From positions 1 through 19,528 of the forward strand of contig JBFKDQ010000065.1 in NCBI GenBank assembly GCA_041619555.1: DNA of 19,528 nucleotides. Direction: 5' to 3'. A program made the translations under genes and the position numbers. The DNA comes from Oceanococcus sp041619555 (GTDB taxonomy: Bacteria > Pseudomonadota > Gammaproteobacteria > Nevskiales > Oceanococcaceae). Below the pieces are notes generated by a model, which was not told where the DNA came from, did no database searches, and worked only from the letters and a program-made list of their open reading frames with translations. Shown in pieces: positions 1 through 7,225 of this stretch (position 1 is the stretch's first letter; each line of letters opens with the position of its first letter).

Positions 1-369
1 GGCTGCCGCACGGTCGTCACTGCGGCAGCCGATGACGTGGTCGAACTCCGGCGGCCGGTGGATGAACGCGATTTGCGCCCGGGCGGCACCGTCTCCGGAC
101 CGACCATGATGGAACTGGCGGACACCGCGATTTATGTCGCGATTCTGGCGCGGATCGGCCTTGAACCGATGGTCGTCACCACGGACCTGAATTTCCATTT
201 TCTGCGCAAGCCGGCAGCCGGCCTGCCCTTGCTGGCGCATTGCCGTCTGCTGAAATGCGGACGCCAACTCGCGATCGGCGAGGTGCATCTGTTTTCGGAA
301 GGACGAAGCGAAGCCATTGCCCATGCCGTGGGCAGCTATGCGATTCCACCGGCCTCCGGGGCCAGCTAG
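1..369 (+). CDS. PaaI-family hotdog thioesterase, 5' end missing
   Basis: The frame is open from the first base of the window to a TAG at 367-369, so this is the C-terminal part (about 122 residues) of a gene that starts upstream. The GTG at 37 lies inside the domain and is not a convincing start. The visible segment has the PaaI/acyl-CoA thioesterase pattern: a strand ending LRPGGTVSGPTMMELAD, where the Asp after LA is the usual catalytic acid of this hotdog subfamily, then a long helix, a TTDLNFHFLRKP strand, and the final strands ending in GSYAIPP. The family hydrolyses acyl-CoA thioesters in the cytoplasm; the substrate cannot be read from sequence. The stop is 95 bp before the PYROXD2-like gene on the same strand, so co-transcription is possible but unproven. 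Confidence 0.85.
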   Translation, partial: GCRTVVTAAADDVVELRRPVDERDLRPGGTVSGPTMMELADTAIYVAILARIGLEPMVVTTDLNFHFLRKPAAGLPLLAHCRLLKCGRQLAIGEVHLFSEGRSEAIAHAVGSYAIPPASGAS

Positions 370-464
370 GAATGCGACCGGCGCCGGCCGCCGCCCGCAC
401 TCGGGCTGGCAACGCGTCTGCCTTATGATGCATGGTCGCCTGGCCTTGAACTCCCGAAACGCCC

Positions 465-2087
465 ATGCCCACAGCTGACTACGACGCCATCATCATCGGC
501 GCCGGTCACAACGGCCTGACCGCCGCCGGCTATCTGGCCGCAGCCGGCCGACGGGTCCTGGTCCTGGAGCGTCGCACGACCATCGGCGGCGCCTGTGTCA
601 GCGAAGAACTGGCGCCAGGCTATCTGGCTTCCACCTGCAGCTATCTGGTCTCGTTGCTGGATGAAAGCATCATTCGTGATCTCGATCTGCACCGCTACGG
701 CTACCGCGTCATCCAGCGCTCGCCCGCCTCGTTCACGCCTCTGCCTGATGGCCGCGCGCTGATGCTCGGGCCGGACAGAGCGTTCAATCAGCAGCAGATC
801 GCCCAGTTTTCGGCCCATGATGCCGAAGCCTTCCCCCGCTTCGAGGCCTTTCTGACACGGGTGGCCGAAGCCCTGGAGCCCGCCCTGCAGACCGCGCCGC
901 CGGATTTGCTGCCCTTGCCCGCCACCTGGCGTCGTCACACGCTGGCCCGCAGCCTGCGGGACTGGCTTGGCGCCTGGCGCCTGCGCAGGGCGCTGGCAAG
1001 CCTGGGCGAGGAACAGCCTGCGGCGATTCGTCTGCTGCTGGATTCCGCCCGCAGCGTCCTGGATCAATGGTTTGAATCCGATGTGCTCAAGGCAACGCTG
1101 GCCACCGATGGCGTGATTGGCGCCTTTCTTTCGCCTTCTGCCCCGGGCACCGGCTATGTGCTGCTGCATCATGTCATGGGCAATGCCGGCGGCGCCCGCG
1201 GGGTTTGGGGCTATGTCGCCGGCGGCATGGGCGCCATTACTCAGGCCATGGGCGCCAGCGCCCGTGCTCGCGGCGTCGAAATCCGCAGCGGGGTGGCGGT
1301 CGACGAAATCCTGCACCAGCGGACCCAGGTCACTGGCGTGCGACTGGCCAATGGCAGCCGCATTCGCGCGCCGCTCATCCTGTCCAATGCCACGCCGCGT
1401 GTCACCTTTGAGCAATTGCTGTGCGCGAACGCCCTGCCGCCAGCATTCCTCGAGGCCGTCCGCAAGATCGATTACAGCAGCGCCACCTGCAAGATCAACC
1501 TGGCCGTGGATCAGTTGCCCGACTTCCTTGCCTGTCCCGGCCATGCCGTACCTGGGCCGCAGCATCGCGGCACCATCCACATCGGCCCTGACCTGGATAC
1601 GCTGGAGCGAGCCTATGACGAGGCCAAGTACGGTCGCACCAGTGCCCATCCGCTCATCGAGATGACGATTCCCAGCGCGCTGGATGAGAGCCTGGCCCCA
1701 CCCGGCCATCACATCGTGCAACTGTTCGTGCAATACGCACCCTATGCCTTGCGCGACGGCGACTGGGACAGCCATCGCGAGATTTTCGCGGACCGCTGTC
1801 TGGCCGAAATCGACCGTTATGCGCCGGGTTTCTCCGATCATGTGCTGCACCGGCAGATCCTGACGCCTCCGGATCTGGAGCGCGAATTCGGCCTCAGTGG
1901 CGGCAACATTTTCCACGGCGCGATGAATCCATCCCAGTTGTTGAACCTGCGCCCGGTTCCCGGCTGGTCCGATCACCACACACCGCTGCGAGGCCTCTAC
2001 CTGTGCGGTTCCGGCTGCCATCCAGGCGGCGGGGTTACCGGTTTGCCGGGACGCAACGCCGCCCGCGCAGCCCTGGCCAGGACCTGA
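465..2087 (+). CDS. PYROXD2-like FAD-dependent oxidoreductase (phytoene desaturase/amine oxidase superfamily)
   Basis: A 540-residue protein with an N-terminal FAD-binding Rossmann motif (IIIGAGHNG, residues 9-17), followed by VLVLERRTTIGGAC, where the Glu would bind the ribose of FAD. The C-terminal second FAD signature is LYLCGSGCHPGGGVTGLPG, close to the end. This pairing and the length match the NAD(P)/FAD-dependent oxidoreductases related to PYROXD2 and to phytoene desaturase CrtI. No carotenoid synthesis genes are nearby, so a CrtI role is not supported. Bacterial members are poorly characterised and the substrate is unknown. The ATG at 465 fits the family N-terminus exactly, although the ribosome binding site is weak. 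No signal peptide, so probably cytoplasmic or membrane-associated. Confidence 0.88.
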   Translation: MPTADYDAIIIGAGHNGLTAAGYLAAAGRRVLVLERRTTIGGACVSEELAPGYLASTCSYLVSLLDESIIRDLDLHRYGYRVIQRSPASFTPLPDGRALMLGPDRAFNQQQIAQFSAHDAEAFPRFEAFLTRVAEALEPALQTAPPDLLPLPATWRRHTLARSLRDWLGAWRLRRALASLGEEQPAAIRLLLDSARSVLDQWFESDVLKATLATDGVIGAFLSPSAPGTGYVLLHHVMGNAGGARGVWGYVAGGMGAITQAMGASARARGVEIRSGVAVDEILHQRTQVTGVRLANGSRIRAPLILSNATPRVTFEQLLCANALPPAFLEAVRKIDYSSATCKINLAVDQLPDFLACPGHAVPGPQHRGTIHIGPDLDTLERAYDEAKYGRTSAHPLIEMTIPSALDESLAPPGHHIVQLFVQYAPYALRDGDWDSHREIFADRCLAEIDRYAPGFSDHVLHRQILTPPDLEREFGLSGGNIFHGAMNPSQLLNLRPVPGWSDHHTPLRGLYLCGSGCHPGGGVTGLPGRNAARAALART

Positions 2088-2205
2088 GCCCGTTCGACGG
2101 GAAAGGTCTTCGCCCTGCGTGCGCCGCACCCTGGCCCCTGCGGGTCGCCGGCCCTGATTCATCCCGCCCCAAACCCGGTCGCTCACCGGCCCTGGAGCGC
2201 TTTTC

Positions 2206-2233
2206 TTGACCAGTTCGATTATTTGTGCAAAAT
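2206..2233 (+). promoter_or_regulatory. Candidate sigma-70 promoter of the DUF6502-DUF5666 pair
   Basis: TTGACC at 2206-2211 matches five of six -35 consensus bases. It is followed after 16 bp by CAAAAT (2228-2233), which matches four of six -10 bases. The surrounding AT-rich patch stands out in a GC-rich region. A dyad-symmetric element begins inside the -10 box. Assigned by eye only. Confidence 0.4.
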
Positions 2234-2260
2234 TCTCCAAATAATGAGAATCAAAGCACA
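2224..2260. promoter_or_regulatory. Dyad-symmetric operator-like element upstream of the DUF6502 gene
   Basis: Two nested inverted repeats share one centre. The outer arms are TGTGC (2224-2228) and GCACA (2256-2260); the inner arms are ATTCTC (2232-2237) and GAGAAT (2246-2251), with an 8-base AT-rich centre. The site overlaps the candidate -10 box and the probable transcription start, where a repressor would act. The right half (ATAATGAGAATCA) also resembles part of a Fur box, but the third hexamer is poor. Which regulator binds is unknown. Confidence 0.45.
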
Positions 2261-2340
2261 TGAGGGCGATTGCATCTTCACCAGCCAAGACCAACTGCTC
2301 GGCCTGTATCGCCGCGCCCCAGGAACGCATCCGGTATCTC

Positions 2341-3153
2341 ATGAATGACACGCTCGTCCGCCAAGCCCGCCGCGCGCTCAGGCGCATGGCCTACCCCCTC
2401 GCCCGCATCCTGCTGCGCTACGGAATCAGCTTCGAGGAATTCGAGTTGATCGCGAAAAAAGCTTTCGTCGAGGTGGCCGCGACCGAGTTCAGCCTCAGCA
2501 ACCGACCATCCAGCAAGTCGCGCATCGCCCTGCTGACTGGACTGAATCGCCGCGAGGTGGCGCGCATGCTGGAACAAACTGGCGAGAGTGAGACTGCCGA
2601 TGACGGCCATTTCAATCGCAGCGCACGAATCGTTGCAAGCTGGGTGCGGTTGCCTGCCTACCAGGATGCCCAGGGCCGGCCGGCCGTGCTGCCGCTCGAG
2701 GGCCCGGACGCCAGTTTCGAATCCCTGGTGCGCAGCCATGGCACGGAAATTCCGATGATGACGGTACTGCGGGAACTGAGAAATTCCGGCGCCGTCATCG
2801 AAACAGAAGACGGAAAACTGCAGTTATCCAGCGCCGGCTACATCCCCAGCGCCAGCGAAATCGACAAGCTTGAACTGCTGGGCACCGACGTCGCCGCGCT
2901 GCTTTCCACCATCGACAACAATCTCCAGCATCCGGCACATGCGCGCTTCCAGCGCAAGGTCAGCTTCCCCCGTCTAAGCCCGACCGGCGTCCGACTGCTA
3001 GAGGAAAAAGTGCACGCCCAGGGCCAGCAACTGCTGCTGGAACTTGACAGCCTGCTGGCTGCACACGACCAAGCTGAAGACGCTCCAGGCCATTTCGCCG
3101 GCCTCGGCATGTACGTTTTCGTAGAACCGCCCGCGGAGGGGCAAAAACAATGA
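2341..3153 (+). CDS. DUF6502 family protein
   Basis: A 270-residue soluble protein if translated from the ATG at 2341. The frame is open upstream to an ATG at 2260, which would add 27 residues that do not look like the family; 2341 was chosen because the conserved DUF6502 region starts at once (ALRRMAYPLARILLRYGISFEEFELIAKKAFVEVA). The N-terminal part continues with SKSRIALLTGLNRREVARML, which reads like a helix-turn-helix found in this family, so a DNA-binding or regulatory role is plausible but not proven. The C-terminal half is helical with no recognisable catalytic motif. Its TGA overlaps the ATG of the next gene (ATGA), so the two are translationally coupled and probably act together. 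A promoter-like and palindromic site lies just upstream. The function of the family is not known to me. Confidence 0.8.
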   Translation: MNDTLVRQARRALRRMAYPLARILLRYGISFEEFELIAKKAFVEVAATEFSLSNRPSSKSRIALLTGLNRREVARMLEQTGESETADDGHFNRSARIVASWVRLPAYQDAQGRPAVLPLEGPDASFESLVRSHGTEIPMMTVLRELRNSGAVIETEDGKLQLSSAGYIPSASEIDKLELLGTDVAALLSTIDNNLQHPAHARFQRKVSFPRLSPTGVRLLEEKVHAQGQQLLLELDSLLAAHDQAEDAPGHFAGLGMYVFVEPPAEGQKQ

Positions 3154-4682
3154 GCAGCCGTCATTCACCCGACCCCAACCTTTGCCCACGCAGTCTCGTC
3201 CTGGCTTTTGCCTGTCTGCTTGGTGCCTGTAACGGCGGCAGCAGTGCCGACATCACAGGCACCGGTGATCGACCCGACAGCGAACAGGGCGAGGTGCAGG
3301 GCTACGGCAGCATCATCGTCAATGGCACCCACTATGAAACCGGCAACGACACCCAGATCCTGATCGACGGCGAATCGGGGGCCGCCAGCGATCTGGCCCT
3401 GGGCATGCAGGTCGAAGTCGAAGTCGATGCCGGCCAGTTGCGACGCAACGGCGCGCAGGCCCGCCGCATCCGTTTCAATGCCATGATCGAAGGCCCGATC
3501 GATTCCATCGATCTCGAGCGGCAGGTCCTGGTCGTCATGGGCATGGACGTGCAGATCGACCTGCTCAGCCGCCTGCTCGACCAGGACAGACAGGTTCTGA
3601 ATCTGACGGATCTCGCGGTGGACGACATCGTTCAGGTCTCCGGCTACCCACGGGCCGCTGGCGGCGTATTCGCAACCTATCTGCGCCGCCAGCCGCCACG
3701 CCAGGACCCGTTCTTTCTGCGCGGCCGAGTTGAATCGCTCCAAGCCGGCAGCAAGCGCTTCTTCATTAACGACCTGGAGGTTGATTACGGCAGCGCCGGC
3801 CTGATCGATCCGGACACGCCGGAAAATGGCGACCTGGTCGAAGTCCAGGGCCGGCCGGACTCCGCGGCACCACGATTCAAGGCCGAACGGGTGAGCGAAT
3901 TGCGCGACGCGGACGCTGTCCCTGCCCGTCGCGGCGGCGTCCAGGGCGTCATTCGCAGCATCGACACAAACAGTCAGTGTCCGGAATTGCGTTTCGTCAT
4001 CAATCAACGCCCGGCACGGGTCGATGCCAACACCGTCTATCACAACGGCGGCTGCGAGGACCTCCAAGCCGATCGACGGGTGCAGGCCATCGGGAGTTTT
4101 GACGCCAACGGCACGCTGCAGGTGGAGCAACTGGCAATCGCACCAGAACTCACCGCCATCGTGATGGCGCAGATCGAATCGATCAGTCCTGCAGGCAGCC
4201 CGGGCACCGCCGAAGACGCCCTGTGCACCCTGCGGGTCTGGGGCAATCTCTTCATCGACATCGGCCCCGAGACCCGCCAGGGCTATACCGATGGCCGCCA
4301 GAACAACCGTGGTTATTCCTGCGAGAGCGCCACAACCGGCGAGACCATCATGGTCATCGGCAACTACCAGGCGATGCCGCCAAACGATCGCATTGCCGCG
4401 GCCCTGCTCGCTCCGGGGCCGGAGTTTCAGTCCTCGTCCCAGTTTGAAAACCTCGCCGTGGCGGCCGGCCAGATCGAGACCATCAGTGCCGGCAGTCGCC
4501 GTTTCCGCCTGCTCGGCACCCTGGTGCAGGTTTCCAATCAGACCGATTTCGGCGAATCCGGTGAGGCCGAGTTTTTCGCCCAGACCCAGCCCGGCGATTT
4601 CGTCAGTGCGATTGGCAACTGGAACGGATCGGTGATTCAGGCGATGGCGGTGCGGCGCAAGTTCAGCAGGGACTTCGAATAA
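3150..4682 (+). CDS. DUF5666 domain-containing lipoprotein with repeated beta modules
   Basis: A 510-residue exported protein. The N-terminus has a hydrophobic stretch ending in the lipobox LLGAC, giving a lipidated Cys27, so it should be anchored in the outer or inner membrane facing the periplasm. The mature part consists of about six units of roughly 60-80 residues (about 47-110, 112-180, 189-250, 264-330, 338-422, 437-503). Each begins with a G/A-x-I/V-x-S-I strand, continues with a short beta segment, and ends with GDxVxVxG-type strands; this is the DUF5666 pattern, likely small OB-like beta barrels. GGAGGGG lies about 8 bases before the ATG, and the start overlaps the stop of the DUF6502 gene. 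Ligand and function are unknown; the fixed pairing suggests that the cytosolic partner controls or senses this lipoprotein, which is inference. Confidence 0.85.
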   Translation: MSSRHSPDPNLCPRSLVLAFACLLGACNGGSSADITGTGDRPDSEQGEVQGYGSIIVNGTHYETGNDTQILIDGESGAASDLALGMQVEVEVDAGQLRRNGAQARRIRFNAMIEGPIDSIDLERQVLVVMGMDVQIDLLSRLLDQDRQVLNLTDLAVDDIVQVSGYPRAAGGVFATYLRRQPPRQDPFFLRGRVESLQAGSKRFFINDLEVDYGSAGLIDPDTPENGDLVEVQGRPDSAAPRFKAERVSELRDADAVPARRGGVQGVIRSIDTNSQCPELRFVINQRPARVDANTVYHNGGCEDLQADRRVQAIGSFDANGTLQVEQLAIAPELTAIVMAQIESISPAGSPGTAEDALCTLRVWGNLFIDIGPETRQGYTDGRQNNRGYSCESATTGETIMVIGNYQAMPPNDRIAAALLAPGPEFQSSSQFENLAVAAGQIETISAGSRRFRLLGTLVQVSNQTDFGESGEAEFFAQTQPGDFVSAIGNWNGSVIQAMAVRRKFSRDFE

Positions 4683-4700
4683 CAAGCGGAGGGCAAAGGA

Positions 4701-4744
4701 CAGGGACGGCGAGTCAACACAACAAAAAAGGCTCGTCGTCCCTG
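4701..4744 (+). terminator. Strong RNA hairpin after the DUF5666 gene
   Basis: Arms 4701-4715 and 4730-4744 form a 15-bp stem in the + strand transcript with every position paired (two are G-U) and a 14-base A-rich loop. The two wobbles make the stem weaker on the - strand, so it appears designed for the upstream + strand message. No U tract follows, so it is not a classical intrinsic terminator; it may be a 3'-end stabilising structure or an attenuator before the next gene. Confidence 0.45.
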
Positions 4745-4781
4745 ATGCGGCCCTCGTGGCCAGCAACATCAGGATTTCCGC

Positions 4782-5669
4782 ATGACAATTTCTCTGGACG
4801 ACTGGCAACGCAGCGGGCAGGAGTTCCGTCACCGCGGCCAGCCCATCTTCTATCAAGACTCAGGGCAAGGTGAGGTGGTCTTGCTGATCCACGGCTTTCC
4901 CACCGCATCCTGGGACTGGAACCGGCTCTGGCCAGATCTGAGCACACGCTTTCGCTGCATCGCGCCCGACTTGATCGGCTACGGCTTTTCCGCCAAACCC
5001 AGGCGGTACGACTACAGCATTCTCGATCAGGCGGATCTGTGCGAGCGCCTGCTCGCCGCCCGGTCGGTTCAGTGCGTCCATCTCCTTGCCCATGACTATG
5101 GCGATACCGTGGCGCAGGAATTGCTGGCCCGCTTTCTTGAGCGCCAGCGCAGCGGCGAGGCGGGTCTGAACATTCGTTCGGCATGCCTGCTCAATGGCGG
5201 CCTGTTTCCGGAAACTCACCGCGCCACGCGACTGCAGGTCCTGCTGAACAGCCCGCTGGGCCTTGTGCTATCCGCGCTGGTCAATCGTAGGTCTTTCTGT
5301 CGCAGCCTGGCGGCCGTCTTCGGCCCGCAGAGCCAGCCCTCGGCCGCTGAGCTTGACGCATTCTGGCGGCTGGCCCGTCACAACCAGGGCACGCGAATCA
5401 CCCACAAGCTGATTCGCTACATCGATGAGCGTCGCCAATTCCGCGAACGCTGGGTGGGGGCGCTGCAACACGCCACGATCCCGCGACGGCTGATCAACGG
5501 ACCACTTGATCCGGTCTCCGGCCTGCACATGACCCGGCGGTATCGGGAGCTGATTCCCGACGCGGACATCGTGCTGCTGGACCAGATCGGCCACTACCCC
5601 CAAGTCGAAAATCCATCCGGCACCCTGCAGGCCTATCTGGATTTCGTCCGTACGGCAACGGCCTCGTGA
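4782..5669 (+). CDS. MEST-like alpha/beta hydrolase with Asp nucleophile
   Basis: A 295-residue alpha/beta hydrolase. The oxyanion-hole motif HGFP is at 37-40 and the nucleophile elbow is LLAHDYGDTVAQELL with Asp105 in place of Ser. The likely charge-relay acid is Asp243 (NGPLDP) and the catalytic His is His271 (GHYPQVENP). An Asp nucleophile is typical of epoxide hydrolases and haloalkane dehalogenases. The stretches HDYGDTVAQELL, LNGGLFPETHR, FRERWVGAL and GPLDPV closely match, from memory, the vertebrate imprinted protein MEST/PEG1 and its bacterial relatives, so I place it in that branch rather than among true dehalogenases. The substrate is unknown; hydrolysis of an epoxide or lipid-derived ester is most likely. 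AGGA precedes the ATG by about 8 bases. No signal peptide. Confidence 0.87.
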   Translation: MTISLDDWQRSGQEFRHRGQPIFYQDSGQGEVVLLIHGFPTASWDWNRLWPDLSTRFRCIAPDLIGYGFSAKPRRYDYSILDQADLCERLLAARSVQCVHLLAHDYGDTVAQELLARFLERQRSGEAGLNIRSACLLNGGLFPETHRATRLQVLLNSPLGLVLSALVNRRSFCRSLAAVFGPQSQPSAAELDAFWRLARHNQGTRITHKLIRYIDERRQFRERWVGALQHATIPRRLINGPLDPVSGLHMTRRYRELIPDADIVLLDQIGHYPQVENPSGTLQAYLDFVRTATAS

Positions 5670-5689
5670 CAGGCGCCCCACCTGTCACG
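5665..5689. terminator. Hairpin spanning the stop codon of the MEST-like gene
   Basis: A perfect 9-bp inverted repeat, CGTGACAGG (5665-5673) and CCTGTCACG (5681-5689), with a 7-base loop; the left arm contains the TGA stop codon. No U run follows directly, but on the + strand a weak CGGCT/GGCCG stem around 5704-5722 leads into TTTTT (about 5723-5728). Together these may end transcription between two convergent genes. Confidence 0.4.
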
Positions 5690-5765
5690 CCCACGCCGCA
5701 ACCGGCTTGAGGGATCGGCCGATTTTTCACGATCTGGGGGCGTAAAAACCTGCCCGTATACCGAT

Positions 5766-7112
5766 CTACTCCCCCGCATTGGCGCGATTTTGTGCCGCTT
5801 TACGCCTGAAAGTCAGCTGCAGGGCCAGTAGCGAGGCCAGGGTCGCGGACAGCAGATACAACGCAACTCCGGCATTGCCCAGATGCTCGGATAGAACCAG
5901 GGCCAGCAGTGGCGCGAACGCGGCGCCCAGCAGCCAGCTCAATTCATGCGTGACCAACGCCCCGCTGTAGCGATATCTGGGCTCGAAGCAATCATTGATC
6001 GCGCCAGCGGATTGCGCTTGGGAAAAGCCCAGCAGGGCGAAGCCAGCCGGGATGAACAGTAGCGCGCCAATCACCGTATTCCCCATGAACGGCGCAGGCA
6101 GACAGAACAGGGCGATCAGCACCGCGCCCCACCACAGCGTTTTCGGACGACCGATGCGATCGGCCACCATCCCGGAGACCAGCATGGTCCCGAGGCAGAT
6201 GAAAGCACCCAGGATCTGCAGGGCATAGACATCGGCCAGGTCAAACTGATCCGGATCCAGGATCACCCAGGCGAGCGGAAAAATCGTGACCAGGTGAAAC
6301 AATGCATAACTGGCCAGTGGTGCGATCGCCCCCAGCACAATGTCTGCGGCCTTCAGCCTGAACAGTTCCGGCAGCGGAGATGGCGTCAGTTCACTCGCCT
6401 GGAACAGCTCCTCGTACTCCGGCGTCACCGCCATGCGCAGACGCGCGAACAGGGTCACCACGTTGATGGCGAACGCGGTAAAGAAAGCAAAACGCCAGCC
6501 CCAGTCGACAAAATCCTGCGCGTTGACGCTGGTGGACAGGTAGGCGAACAGACCGGTGGCCACCAGGAAACCCAGCGGCGCGCCGATCTGCGCCAGCATG
6601 GCGTACCAACCGCGCCTGTGCGCCGGCGCATTGGTCGCAAGCAGGGAGGGCAAACCATCCCAGGCGCCGCCCACGGCAATCCCCTGAGCGACGCGCAGCG
6701 CGGTCAGCAGCACGATGGCCGCCGCACCGATCTCCGCGTAGCCAGGCAGGAACGCGATCGCCACCGTGGATGTGCCCAGCAGGAACAGGGCCGAGGTGAG
6801 CTTGGTTGCGCGGCCGAATCGGTCGTAGATGATGCGGAACAACCACGCGCCAAGCAGCCGGCCGAAAAAGCCCAGCGCGAAGATCATGAAAGCGTAGTAC
6901 AGCCCTTCGGTGGGTGTGGCGAAAGGAAAGAACAACGCGGGAAACACCAGCACCGTGGCGATCCCGAAGACGAAAAAATCGAAGAATTCACCGACCCGGC
7001 CGATAATGACGCCAACCGCAATCTCACCGGGCCGCAGTTCCAGATCACCGTGCTCCCCGTGATGATCTGGCGGGTTCGAAGGGTTCACATTTAGCGCCGT
7101 TGAGTTGATCAT
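5766..7112 (-). CDS. MFS transporter, metabolite:H+ symporter (MHS) type
   Basis: A 448-residue membrane protein with about twelve hydrophobic segments after a polar N-terminal tail of some 28 residues. MFS loop motifs are visible: YDRFGRATKL near 96-104 and the second-half copy ADRIGRPKTL near 317-326. RVAQGIAVGGAW (140-151) corresponds to the RxxQGxxxGGEW signature of the metabolite:H+ symporter family (relatives of ShiA, ProP and KgtP), although the usual Glu is replaced by Ala. It should import an organic acid, sugar acid or osmolyte with protons across the inner membrane; the substrate cannot be deduced. TTTGGAG stands 8 bases before the ATG, supporting the start. It diverges from cyoA across 113 bp and converges with the MEST-like gene. 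Confidence 0.87.
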   Translation of the reverse strand: MINSTALNVNPSNPPDHHGEHGDLELRPGEIAVGVIIGRVGEFFDFFVFGIATVLVFPALFFPFATPTEGLYYAFMIFALGFFGRLLGAWLFRIIYDRFGRATKLTSALFLLGTSTVAIAFLPGYAEIGAAAIVLLTALRVAQGIAVGGAWDGLPSLLATNAPAHRRGWYAMLAQIGAPLGFLVATGLFAYLSTSVNAQDFVDWGWRFAFFTAFAINVVTLFARLRMAVTPEYEELFQASELTPSPLPELFRLKAADIVLGAIAPLASYALFHLVTIFPLAWVILDPDQFDLADVYALQILGAFICLGTMLVSGMVADRIGRPKTLWWGAVLIALFCLPAPFMGNTVIGALLFIPAGFALLGFSQAQSAGAINDCFEPRYRYSGALVTHELSWLLGAAFAPLLALVLSEHLGNAGVALYLLSATLASLLALQLTFRRKAAQNRANAGE

Positions 7113-7225
7113 AAGTCTGACTCCAAACTAGGACTGGCTCCTGGATCAGGGATTTCCTGTTCTGCCGGTGCAACATACTGCTACAGTCTGCGCGCTGGGT
7201 CACGTTCTGCATCAGACGGAATCAA

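Noticed and set aside
2240..2258. Canonical Fur box
   Set aside because: The first 13 bases match well but the third hexamer does not; the broader dyad explains the site better.
2260..2340. Upstream ATG start for the DUF6502 gene
   Set aside because: The added residues do not match the family, and the ATG overlaps the operator-like repeat and lies about 20 bases from the probable transcription start.
423..2387. 654-codon open frame on the - strand opposite the PYROXD2-like gene
   Set aside because: Low-complexity Gly/Gln/Ala-rich translation without domains; it mirrors a well-supported gene and reflects GC-rich codon structure.
3165..4856. 563-codon - strand frame opposite the DUF5666 lipoprotein
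   Set aside because: No recognisable domain; the + strand frame has a lipobox, repeats and a good ribosome binding site.
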